From positions 1 to 39,525 of the forward strand of contig JAQTQU010000007.1 in the NCBI GenBank assembly GCA_028712095.1: a stretch of DNA of 39,525 nt, read 5' to 3'. Positions 23,152 to 29,899 of the stretch are shown here, in pieces; the first letter of the stretch is position 1; each line of letters opens with the position of its first letter. A program made the translations under genes and the position numbers. Source of the DNA: Candidatus Peribacteraceae bacterium. Lineage in GTDB: Bacteria > Patescibacteriota > Gracilibacteria > Peribacterales > Peribacteraceae. Below the pieces are notes generated by a model, which saw nothing but the letters and a program-made list of their open reading frames with translations, was not told the DNA's origin and ran no database searches.

Positions 23152-23520
23152 TCAACTTTTAATCCTCCCTGCTTCCTCGTCAATAACCTTCAAAATGGCG
23201 GCAACAATTGCATGGTGTGAATCCAAGCATTTTTTGTCGATGTTAACTTTGATTCGTTCGGCATCGTGAACGTCTTGCGAATCTGCGGGTCCCTTTGCAA
23301 GAAGAGAGAAACTTACGTTATCAATATCTGCCGAGAGTCCATGCTTGCGCAAGACGTCGCAAACTCGAGGTCCAATGCTTTGGAGACAGAGGTGCGTGCC
23401 TATCGGACTCACAAACTCTTCCCCCATTTGCAGATTGAGCAGCCTAGAGGTGCTTGTTGAGTTATTCACCACGGAAATTGTACCCGGCCTAGACAATTGC
23501 GAAGATGCTTCTGCTTGCAT
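23152..23520 (-). CDS. Orphan hypothetical protein in the accessory pocket
   Basis: A 122-aa frame. The N-terminal half is polar, and the C-terminal half reads like a compact soluble domain (ERIKVNIDKKCLDSHHAIVA, AILKVIDEEAGRIKS). A plausible promoter is TTGACA-18-TAACAT on the minus strand just upstream (about 23569-23540). No signal peptide or known motif. Lower GC than the core genes. A real but unrecognised gene is more likely than not. Confidence 0.5.
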   Translation of the reverse strand: MQAEASSQLSRPGTISVVNNSTSTSRLLNLQMGEEFVSPIGTHLCLQSIGPRVCDVLRKHGLSADIDNVSFSLLAKGPADSQDVHDAERIKVNIDKKCLDSHHAIVAAILKVIDEEAGRIKS

Positions 23521-23869
23521 ATTTACTGGGAAGAGAACATGTTAGATGATGTAATTGTAGGATGTCAAGTGTACCTTGATTACCCAATAATTGTCGCGTT
23601 TAGGGCAGACCGATCGCTGTTCTATGTGGTCCCCACTTCGTTCCTCTCCCTCGACAAGCTCGGGATCGGAGCTTCGGGGGACCAAGTATCTTCGGACTCA
23701 CTGCGTCCCCCCCGGCAAGCTCGGGGTCCTTGTTCGTCTCGAATTCAACTTGGCAGGTCACGTCACATTAATGTGACGTGACAGGCGCGGCCCCACTTCG
23801 CTCTGCGGAGCTACGAGGGGCCTATCGCAGATCATGAGAGTAATTGGATCGGTTGCTTGGGTTTTGATC
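23521..23869. other. Palindrome-rich spacer next to tRNA-Trp
   Basis: No gene is supported. From left to right: the presumed promoter of the minus-strand orphan; a long hairpin (GGTCCCC at 23628 with GGGGACC ending 23683) whose inside holds CCCTCGACAAGCTCGGG; a second hairpin CCCCG-GCAAGCT-CGGGG near 23710, similar in sequence; a perfect 26-bp palindrome (23757-23782); and GGCCCC/GGGGCC arms at 23789-23822. Confidence 0.6.
23757..23782. repeat. Perfect 26-bp palindrome built of GTCAC repeats
   Basis: The sequence is GTCAC twice, then ATTAAT, then GTGAC twice; every base is matched. The doubled pentamer in each arm suggests a binding site for a dimer of dimers, or a cruciform. It lies 88 bp from the tRNA-Trp 3' end, with no gene directly downstream. 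Confidence 0.9.
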
Positions 23870-23945
23870 TGGCAGGCGCGGTAGGGTTCGAACCTACGAC
23901 CCCAGGTTTTGGAGACCTGTGCTCTACCAGCTGAGCTACGCGCCT
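23870..23945 (-). tRNA. tRNA-Trp (anticodon CCA)
   Basis: 76 nt on the minus strand with a full cloverleaf: acceptor AGGCGCG/CGCGCCT, T8-A9, D arm GCTC...GAGC, anticodon stem CAGGT/ACCTG with loop CTCCAAA (anticodon CCA), T arm GTAGG-TTCGAAC-CCTAC, discriminator G and an encoded CCA. Its 3' end points toward the accessory pocket at 21.4-23.8 kb, the side where tRNA-targeting elements insert. A 9-bp CAGGCGCGG also occurs at 23782-23790, too short to call an attachment site. Confidence 0.97.
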
Positions 23946-24063
23946 AGGCCGCTCCTATCTTACTCAGCCCCCGAAGGAAACGACAGTGCTGTCGGGCAAA
24001 AACTGCTCTCGCCGATTCCGCAGGGTTCCGCTACACTCCCCGACTGTTCCTTCCCCCTGTTGT

Positions 24064-24351
24064 ATGGACATCCAAACTCTGCTCCAGGCGCTGCCCCAGG
24101 CAGTCTTCACGCCGGAGTTTTTCATGGTGTGCGTCTTGGTCTTTTTCGTCTGCGAGGCGCTCTTCAAGATTCCGCAGCTGGCGGAAATGGGATGGGGCAA
24201 GCCCGTGACGGCGCTCGTCATCGGCGCTGTCTTGAGCGTACTGCAGTACGGGTTCGCTCTCGATGCCGTGCTCATGGGTATCATGGCGGGCGGCGTGACC
24301 ACGCTCTCTGTGAATCGTCTGGACCGCTGGCTCATCAAAAAGAAGAAGTGA
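24064..24351 (+). CDS. Small holin-like membrane protein
   Basis: 95 aa from ATG 24064. It has two or three hydrophobic helices (FFMVCVLVFFVCEALFKI; PVTALVIGAVLSVLQYGFAL; AVLMGIMAGGVTTLSVNRL) and a basic end (RWLIKKKK). Size, helix spacing and the final GI.AGG.....N.L pattern resemble small phage holins such as the A118 type, but sequence alone does not prove holin activity. No endolysin is adjacent, although M23 peptidases lie 4.7 and 9.6 kb away. The stop is inside a hairpin terminator. An upstream extension of the frame to 23986 is judged non-coding. Confidence 0.6.
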   Translation: MDIQTLLQALPQAVFTPEFFMVCVLVFFVCEALFKIPQLAEMGWGKPVTALVIGAVLSVLQYGFALDAVLMGIMAGGVTTLSVNRLDRWLIKKKK

Positions 24352-24364
24352 TTTGCTTCTTTTT
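24337..24364 (+). terminator. Rho-independent terminator overlapping a stop codon
   Basis: AAAAAGAAG (24337-24345) pairs with CTTCTTTTT (24356-24364) around a 10-nt loop. Because the right arm is T-rich, the hairpin ends in its own U-tract. The left arm encodes the Lys-rich tail of the holin-like protein. Confidence 0.65.
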
Positions 24365-24395
24365 CGGGTACCGAAAGGGACTCCGGTTCTTCCTT

Positions 24396-26402
24396 TTACC
24401 GGATCCGTCTTGCGGTGAGGGAGCTCAACGCGCGGACAATACTGTCCGAAGAGCCGGCATTGTCCTGTGCCCACTGAAGGCGCACCGTGCCCGCCGTCAT
24501 GCCGGTCGAGATGAAGCCATGCACCAGGTAGGGGACATCTCTGCCGCTGCCGGCGATATTTTCGATGGTCGCTCCGCAGGTTGTCGCGGCTCCACCCGTG
24601 GCGCCTTCGGCATCGCTCACTGATGTGAGGCAGGTGGAACCTGCAGGGGCGGTGACTGCAAAACGGAAATCCCGCGATGTACTGCTGTTACCTGCCAGAT
24701 GCATCTCGAATTCCCACTGCTCATTCGCGCCGATGGGGAAAAAGAGGTGATCGTCATCCTGCAACACCGTAGAGTTCGTTACGGTTTCATCCTCGATTTT
24801 TGAGGCAAAAATAAACGGTCGTGTCCAGGTAAGCTGCCCCGCACCATTCGTCGCGAGGACTCTTCCCGATGCCGCACCGTCACTCGCAGGGAAGGAATAG
24901 GTGACACCCCCGAGTTTCACGGTGCTCCCGAGTGTGGTGGTTCCCTCGATGTTTGCCGTTCCGCTGATGGAGAGATTCCCGGATCCTGAGATGGTTCCCA
25001 TGGTATGCACGGCGCTGCTCAGTTCGAACCGCTGCGCTGTGTTGTTATACTGCAATATTTGCGCTCCCGCGCTATTCCCGAACGTAAGGACCGCGTTCTG
25101 TGCCGCATTCTTGTAATTGAGGGTCATGCCGCCCTCGGTTCTGAGGGCGCCGGATGCCGTGAGGGCATTCATGCCGGATGCCTGGCGAATGATGAGAGTG
25201 CCTGTCATCGTTCCGCCCTGCCGTTGGAGGTAGCGGGCGTCAGTGACATCCAGTGTGGCACCGGTACCCTGCAATCCTCGTGGCCCTGTTTCCCCCTGAA
25301 TTCCTTGTGGGCCCTGATCACCCTTCTCTCCTTTCTCTCCTTGAATACCCTGCAATCCCGTTGCCCCGGTGTTCCCCCTCGGCCCTTCCGGTCCTACAGG
25401 TCCCATTTCCCCTTGAATACCCTGAATTCCTTGCGGACCGGTCTCTCCCTGAATTCCTTGCGGACCCTGGACGCCGTTCGACCAGTGGAGTTGGCCGGAG
25501 CCGTTCGTCTGTAAGTACAGGCCCGAACCGCTGCCATCGGCAGCAGGGAATGTGTAGGTGACACCTCCGAGTTGTATCGTCCCTCCGAAACTCGCTGCTC
25601 CGTTCACCACCAGTGATCCGCTGCTTTCGAGGCGATCCTGCGCATGGAGTACTGAGCCGCTTGTTGTTCCTGTGATGCTGAAATCGCCGGTGACATGCAC
25701 GTCGTCACTGAACTCAAACCGCTTCGTCGTGTTGTTGAATTGCAGCGTTTCCGGTCCCGCCTCATTTCCGAACGTAAGCACGGCATCGGCGGCTGTCTGA
25801 TTTGCATTGATGCTGAAATTCAGCAGGTTTGTGCCGCTTCCCGTCTGCGCGATCCCGATTTTGCCCTGCGGTCCCAGCAGCAGGATGTTCCCTGATTCCG
25901 TTCCGGTGGTGCGGTTATGGAGCGTTTCCGCATTCATCGCATAGGCGACGGATCCGATGGGTTGTCGGTCTGTGGCATCCGCTCCGGCATCGCCGGTGGG
26001 GTCGAGGAGCTGATAATCCGCATCCGGCTGTCCGTCGGATTTTATTTCCACCTGCAGGAATTTATGCAGTGCATAATCGATCTGCGGGAGGGCGGTTTCA
26101 TTGCCCAATTGCACGTTCACGATGCCGTTACCCGTAGGAGTGATCGTCTGGACTTCTGACCATCCTCCGTAAACGGATGATGCGGTATTGATGGAGCCGC
26201 TTGCGGTATCGGTCGTAACCCAATCGGCGTCTTTCCAAAAGGAGAAACGTAACACGATGGGAGTGGTGACGGGGCGGCGGTCGGCATCAAGGATCCTCCC
26301 TTCGTACAGGAGTGTGCCGGGAACAGTCGCGGCATGGGCTGTCACGGCGATGCCGAGCAGACAGAGCAGTGTCGTCAGTGAAGAAAGGGATTTGAAATTC
26401 AT
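24396..26402 (-). CDS. Secreted collagen-repeat surface protein
   Basis: A 668-aa product. It has a signal peptide (LTTLLCLLGIAVTAHA) and an N-terminal beta domain (VPGTLLYEGRILDADRRPVT...) of a kind found at the start of bacterial surface fibres. The middle holds two copies of a beta-rich module (AVLTFGNEAGPETLQFNN... GGVTYTFPAADG and AVLTFGNSAGAQILQYNN... GGVTYSFPASDG). Between the copies are 24 uninterrupted Gly-X-Y triplets (about 309-381, e.g. GPQGIQGETGPQGIQG) able to form a collagen-like triple helix. A C-terminal beta domain of about 130 residues with two Cys closes it. Likely a trimeric extracellular fibre. Its ATG overlaps the stop of the Cys-rich gene (ATGA), so the pair is co-translated. 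Confidence 0.9.
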   Translation of the reverse strand: MNFKSLSSLTTLLCLLGIAVTAHAATVPGTLLYEGRILDADRRPVTTPIVLRFSFWKDADWVTTDTASGSINTASSVYGGWSEVQTITPTGNGIVNVQLGNETALPQIDYALHKFLQVEIKSDGQPDADYQLLDPTGDAGADATDRQPIGSVAYAMNAETLHNRTTGTESGNILLLGPQGKIGIAQTGSGTNLLNFSINANQTAADAVLTFGNEAGPETLQFNNTTKRFEFSDDVHVTGDFSITGTTSGSVLHAQDRLESSGSLVVNGAASFGGTIQLGGVTYTFPAADGSGSGLYLQTNGSGQLHWSNGVQGPQGIQGETGPQGIQGIQGEMGPVGPEGPRGNTGATGLQGIQGEKGEKGDQGPQGIQGETGPRGLQGTGATLDVTDARYLQRQGGTMTGTLIIRQASGMNALTASGALRTEGGMTLNYKNAAQNAVLTFGNSAGAQILQYNNTAQRFELSSAVHTMGTISGSGNLSISGTANIEGTTTLGSTVKLGGVTYSFPASDGAASGRVLATNGAGQLTWTRPFIFASKIEDETVTNSTVLQDDDHLFFPIGANEQWEFEMHLAGNSSTSRDFRFAVTAPAGSTCLTSVSDAEGATGGAATTCGATIENIAGSGRDVPYLVHGFISTGMTAGTVRLQWAQDNAGSSDSIVRALSSLTARRIR

Positions 26403-27391
26403 GTGTATATGCGGGAACGGGGAACAGAGCGTGGTTTGTTTTTTTTGTGATCCGGTGCAATCCGGATGGATGAGCGGCGCGCCCGTCTGTTCCGCAGGGC
26501 GGCGGATCGTACGGAAACAGCGCCCGTGGCATGGGAATGCGCCCAGAGGAGCTGTATGAGAAGCGCTGCCAAACTGACAATGGCGATTTCAAGGATCGTG
26601 GAGGCGCTGGGGGTGAGTTGCACGAGCAGTGAAGCAAGAACGGAACCCGAGGGTTTCTGCGTTTTCGTTTCTGCAGCATCGGATGCCTGTCCAGAAAGAC
26701 GGATTACAGAAGAGGGCGGTGGCTGATCGACGGGAATTCCGGAGGATTTTTTCCGGATACTCGTAAGTGCATTCTGCGCGGGCAGCGGCTTGGTTTCCTG
26801 TTCCAATGTGGTGTTTTGAGGGGGAAGGAGGAAATCCGTTTCGGTCGCCAGCTCTATTGTCTCTTCGACATGAAAGGATGGCTGCGTTTGCGGCTCGGAG
26901 ACCGGAGTGGCTGTGACTGTCTGTGCATTGGAACCCCTGTGTCCGCCGATCGTTGCATTGGGCGATTCCGGTTGCACGTTCAGTACCCCCCCGTCTGTAT
27001 TCTGAGATTGCTCTTTTTCAGAACCTTCCTCAGCGGAACACCCGCTGCTGTCGATGACGCACTGATCGGTGCACAGGATATTTCCATGCGCAAACCCAAG
27101 AGATTGGCAACTCACAGAGCCGACGTCACTGCCATCACACTCTTCGTTGTCTTCCCGGATATTGTCGCCGCACATGGCGCCGGTGCCTGGAGTGCTTGTC
27201 TGTATTGTCGTGCCGTTGCCCGTACCCTGTAACGAGACCATCCCCCCCTCGACGAAAAACTGACTCGTGCTCAGCATCCCTGTTTTGCCCTGCACACTCT
27301 GGTAATCTACAATGAAGCCCTGGGCGCAGACCTTGGGGCAGCAAGTCAGTATTCCAGCCGCACAAGTGATGAACGCAAGAGAGAGGCGCAT
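26399..27391 (-). CDS. Cys-rich secreted protein with C-terminal membrane anchor
   Basis: A 330-aa product with a signal peptide (LSLAFITCAAGILTCCPKVCA). A Cys-rich module at 74-118 (CGDNIREDNEECDGSDVGS then CQSLGF, CTDQCVIDSSGC) resembles the Myxococcus Cys-rich / CGDG-EECDDGN repeat of extracellular proteins. A long Thr/Ser/Pro/Gln-rich linker, probably extended, leads to a membrane helix (about 261-283, ILEIAIVSLAALLIQLLW) and a basic cytoplasmic tail (RNRRARRSSIRIAPDHKKNK). It is coupled to the collagen-repeat gene by a 4-nt overlap; the anchored protein may present or attach the fibre (inference). A strong AT-rich promoter lies upstream. Confidence 0.82.
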   Translation of the reverse strand: MRLSLAFITCAAGILTCCPKVCAQGFIVDYQSVQGKTGMLSTSQFFVEGGMVSLQGTGNGTTIQTSTPGTGAMCGDNIREDNEECDGSDVGSVSCQSLGFAHGNILCTDQCVIDSSGCSAEEGSEKEQSQNTDGGVLNVQPESPNATIGGHRGSNAQTVTATPVSEPQTQPSFHVEETIELATETDFLLPPQNTTLEQETKPLPAQNALTSIRKKSSGIPVDQPPPSSVIRLSGQASDAAETKTQKPSGSVLASLLVQLTPSASTILEIAIVSLAALLIQLLWAHSHATGAVSVRSAALRNRRARRSSIRIAPDHKKNKPRSVPRSRIYT

Positions 27392-27424
27392 AGTCAGTAT
27401 CGGGCATTATGTGTATTTAATGAT

Positions 27425-27453
27425 ATTATACAATAATATTCTATATTGCACAA
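27425..27453 (-). promoter_or_regulatory. Promoter of the collagen-fibre operon
   Basis: Minus strand TTGTGC (27453-27448), a 17-bp spacer and a consensus TATAAT (27430-27425), in a locally very AT-rich stretch. The leader to the ATG at 27391 is about 27 nt, and no Shine-Dalgarno is visible. Confidence 0.65.
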
Positions 27454-27616
27454 TAGACCGACATTCGTGCAGTTCAGAGAGCAGTGCGTGACGACATGTG
27501 TCAGGATTGTGGCGAAGGAATAATGATGTGACGGGTGAATCGTGTGGATTGCCGGTCTATCAATAAAACAACACAGAGTGCTATTCCTTTTGTCTGCTTT
27601 TTCTGGGAGGCGCACG

Positions 27617-28603
27617 TTAACGCGTGAAACGCATAATCTGTAACCTTTCCGCGAAGACTTCCTTCGGAGTACGGTAATGGAGAGAACGACGGGGACAATT
27701 GTTGAGCCATTTCACGGCAGCGTCAACGTCCTCTTGGGTCTTCTGCGAGAAGTCCGTTCCTTTCGGGAAGAACCTCCGCAGTTCCCGGTTCATGAATTCA
27801 TTGAGGCCACGGTCACAGGATCGGTAGGGTCTGGCGCAGTACACGGCCATGTGCAGGTTCTCGGTGATTTCTTCATGCTTCGCAATCTCTTTGCCATTGT
27901 CGTGCGTCATTGTTAAGCGGAGTGTTTCAGGAATATCTCCCAACGCATCCGTACTTGCTCTGACCATTTCATCGGCCGACTTGTCGGTAACGAGGATCGC
28001 CCTGAAGTACATGCATGTGCGCTCTGCGAAGGTAGCGACAGCACCATCTCCTTCCTTGTTGCTCACAACGAGATCACTTTCCCAGTCGCCGCTGCGTCCC
28101 TTTGCATTCACGATCTCCGGGCGTTCCTCGATGCCTATGCGATTCGGGATCCGTATCTTGTCCTTGGCTATGCCACGCCATTTGTACTTCTTGCCCTGGT
28201 AGCGCAAACAGAGATGCAGCGATCCGCCTTCCTCTTTCTCCCGTTCAACGTACACGTAGATGCTCTGGTGGCTGACCGTGTGCTTCCTGCCTCGTTCCGC
28301 CATGCGTCCGGCGATCTGATCCGGACTCTTCCTGTCTCTGAGTTCCCGCTCCACATGTTTTCGCAGCCGCGCATCATCATGCCAGCGCGAACGATCATCG
28401 TACGCATGCAGTCTCCGCTCGGTTGCGCGGACGTGGGCCTTGTGCGCGGTGTAGTGACGGCGCAATCTGGGGCTGCCACGGGCAAGTTCGCGACTGACCG
28501 TGGATTGATTGCAGCCGACGATGTCTGCGATCTCCTGTTGCGTATGACCGGCCCGGTGCAGTCCTTCGAGCTGATCGCGCTTCGAACGTGTAATGTGTGT
28601 CAT
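27617..28603 (-). CDS. IS30 family transposase
   Basis: 328 aa from ATG 28603; a second in-frame ATG at 28642 would add 13 residues. It has an N-terminal HTH (HTQQEIADIVGCNQSTVSREL) and an IS30 DDE domain: GDWESDLVV (first D), TMTHDNGKEIAKHEE (second D), and RGLNEFMNRELRRFFPKGTDF (third acidic residue), followed by WLNNCPRRSLHYRTPKEVF. All expected catalytic residues are present, so it may be active. The last codons read through the left inverted repeat, and the stop codon (TAA at 27619-27617) lies in flanking DNA just outside it. Confidence 0.92.
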   Translation of the reverse strand: MTHITRSKRDQLEGLHRAGHTQQEIADIVGCNQSTVSRELARGSPRLRRHYTAHKAHVRATERRLHAYDDRSRWHDDARLRKHVERELRDRKSPDQIAGRMAERGRKHTVSHQSIYVYVEREKEEGGSLHLCLRYQGKKYKWRGIAKDKIRIPNRIGIEERPEIVNAKGRSGDWESDLVVSNKEGDGAVATFAERTCMYFRAILVTDKSADEMVRASTDALGDIPETLRLTMTHDNGKEIAKHEEITENLHMAVYCARPYRSCDRGLNEFMNRELRRFFPKGTDFSQKTQEDVDAAVKWLNNCPRRSLHYRTPKEVFAERLQIMRFTR

Positions 28604-28713
28604 ACGGTATGGGTGGAAAGGAGCTAGAACGCCTTCCCTCATACCGTACTTTGAAAACTCTCTCAGAAGGGCTGCGCGCTACGCCCGCAGCCCTTCTGGA
28701 TTATGCGTTTCAC
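27624..28713 (-). mobile_element. IS30-family insertion sequence, 1090 bp
   Basis: The terminal inverted repeats are 15-bp perfect matches: GTGAAACGCATAATC at 27624-27638 and its complement at 28699-28713. Between the transposase start and the right repeat is a 13-bp perfect hairpin (28664-28698). No matching short target duplication is visible (flanks ...CGC and TTC...), so it may have decayed, or the ends may be set slightly differently. It separates the collagen-fibre operon from the M23 peptidase gene. Confidence 0.85.
28664..28698. repeat. Perfect hairpin at the IS30 right end
   Basis: CAGAAGGGCTGCG pairs with CGCAGCCCTTCTG around CGCTACGCC. On an IS transcript entering from outside it could block readthrough or hide the transposase start, as protective hairpins do in other insertion sequences (inference). 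Confidence 0.85.
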
Positions 28714-28736
28714 TTCTGAATTTCGGAGGGCTCTAT

Positions 28737-28765
28737 TTGCTGAATTAGTAAAAACATGGTATTAT
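28737..28765 (+). promoter_or_regulatory. Promoter of the first M23 peptidase gene, leaderless TTG start
   Basis: TTGCTG (28737-28742), a 17-bp spacer and TATTAT (28760-28765). The TTG start codon at 28772 is 6 bp beyond the -10 box. The promoter lies 24 bp outside the IS30 right end, so the insertion did not remove it. Confidence 0.65.
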
Positions 28766-28771
28766 CTTTAG

Positions 28772-29824
28772 TTGTCCATCACACCCACACCCATTCGCAG
28801 ACACAAACGATTACTGGGACGCCTCATTCGCCGTCGTGAGCACCGGCTGGCCACCTATACCTGTCTGCTTTCGATCCTGCTCTGTTTCTTGCTCGGCATG
28901 GAGCGATACCAGGCACAGGAGATTCGGGCCTTCGTCCAAGAGGCGGAAAAGAAACAGGGGGATGCCTCATGGATCCTCTACCGTGCCGCGCAGCGTCGGC
29001 AGGAACGCATGGTGCGGTGGGAAACCGTTGCGCAATCCTATCCGCCAGCCGCATCGGATCGTGTGGACGTGCGGCAGCTTTCGGTACAGGCGGATTTGCG
29101 GGCGAGCGCCGATACGCCGGTTGTCATTCTCCGTTCGCAGAAACAGGAGGTGTTTCCCGCATTCGGGCACACGGAATTTCCGGTGTCTGTTGTGCCCGAT
29201 TGGGGAGCCATGCGCACGGCTGCCGAATGGGACCGGCCGTTCAGCCAGATTCCCGCAACCGAATTCGTTCCGTTGCCTGCATACGATCTTTCGACACTGC
29301 AAATTCCTCTCAGTTCACTCACGAATCCCATCCGTTCCGCTTCCATTCCCGTTCTCACTGCCAAGCTCACCTACTCCACACGGTACTACGGAGCCTATGA
29401 TCTGGATGCAGGGGAGTTCTCCGGTTTGCATCCCGGCATCGATTTGAAGATCGCCTTCGGCACGCCTGTGGGAGCCATTGCCGGAGGTCGGGTGCATCTT
29501 GTTTCAAAGAATGAAGAGGGATTGGGTCTCTATGTGATTGTCGAACATCATCTGGAGAATAGCGAAAAGATCTACTCGATCTACGGCCACCTTGATACGG
29601 CTCGAGTGCAAGAAGGTGAGGATATGGAGCCAGGGCAGATCATCGGAATGGTGGGCCTCTCGGGTCGCACGACGGCGCCGCACCTGCATCTGCAGATTGA
29701 TCGTGACGATGGATCAGAACCACACCAACCGTACTGGCCGTCGAGCCTTCCCTCGTCCGTGGAGGCGGATCGTCATACGGCTCATCCGGTTTTCTTCATT
29801 GAAAGGTTTGCTTGGGGCGAGTAG
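28772..29824 (+). CDS. M23 family (LytM-type) metallopeptidase, membrane anchored
   Basis: A zinc endopeptidase expected to cut peptidoglycan cross-links outside the membrane. 350 aa from TTG 28772; no ATG or GTG precedes the membrane segment, so this weak start is accepted. A basic N-terminus (RRHKRLLGRLIRRREHR) leads to a membrane helix (YTCLLSILLCFLLGM) and a coiled linker. The M23 domain has H220-xxx-D224 (HPGIDLKIAFGTPV), YGHL and H304-L-H306 (HLHLQID), giving the full zinc set. It is convergent with the giant Ig-like surface gene across a hairpin. Confidence 0.9.
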   Translation: MSITPTPIRRHKRLLGRLIRRREHRLATYTCLLSILLCFLLGMERYQAQEIRAFVQEAEKKQGDASWILYRAAQRRQERMVRWETVAQSYPPAASDRVDVRQLSVQADLRASADTPVVILRSQKQEVFPAFGHTEFPVSVVPDWGAMRTAAEWDRPFSQIPATEFVPLPAYDLSTLQIPLSSLTNPIRSASIPVLTAKLTYSTRYYGAYDLDAGEFSGLHPGIDLKIAFGTPVGAIAGGRVHLVSKNEEGLGLYVIVEHHLENSEKIYSIYGHLDTARVQEGEDMEPGQIIGMVGLSGRTTAPHLHLQIDRDDGSEPHQPYWPSSLPSSVEADRHTAHPVFFIERFAWGE

Positions 29825-29830
29825 CGAAAG

Positions 29831-29875
29831 CGCCCGCCTCTCCTCTGTACATGATCCGGAAGGGGAAAGCGGGCG
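29831..29875. terminator. Possible bidirectional terminator hairpin
   Basis: CGCCCGC (29831-29837) and GCGGGCG (29869-29875), with CTCC/GGGG pairing possible inside, lie between the convergent M23 and adhesin-like genes. There is no strong U-tract on either side. Confidence 0.45.
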
Positions 29876-29899
29876 TATGTCGGCAAACAGTGTCTCATT

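Noticed and set aside
23782-23881. CAGGCGCGG at 23782-23790 and again in the tRNA-Trp 3' end, as a possible att pair
   Set aside because: Only 9 bp match and the copies are 91 bp apart, with no element between them; chance cannot be excluded.
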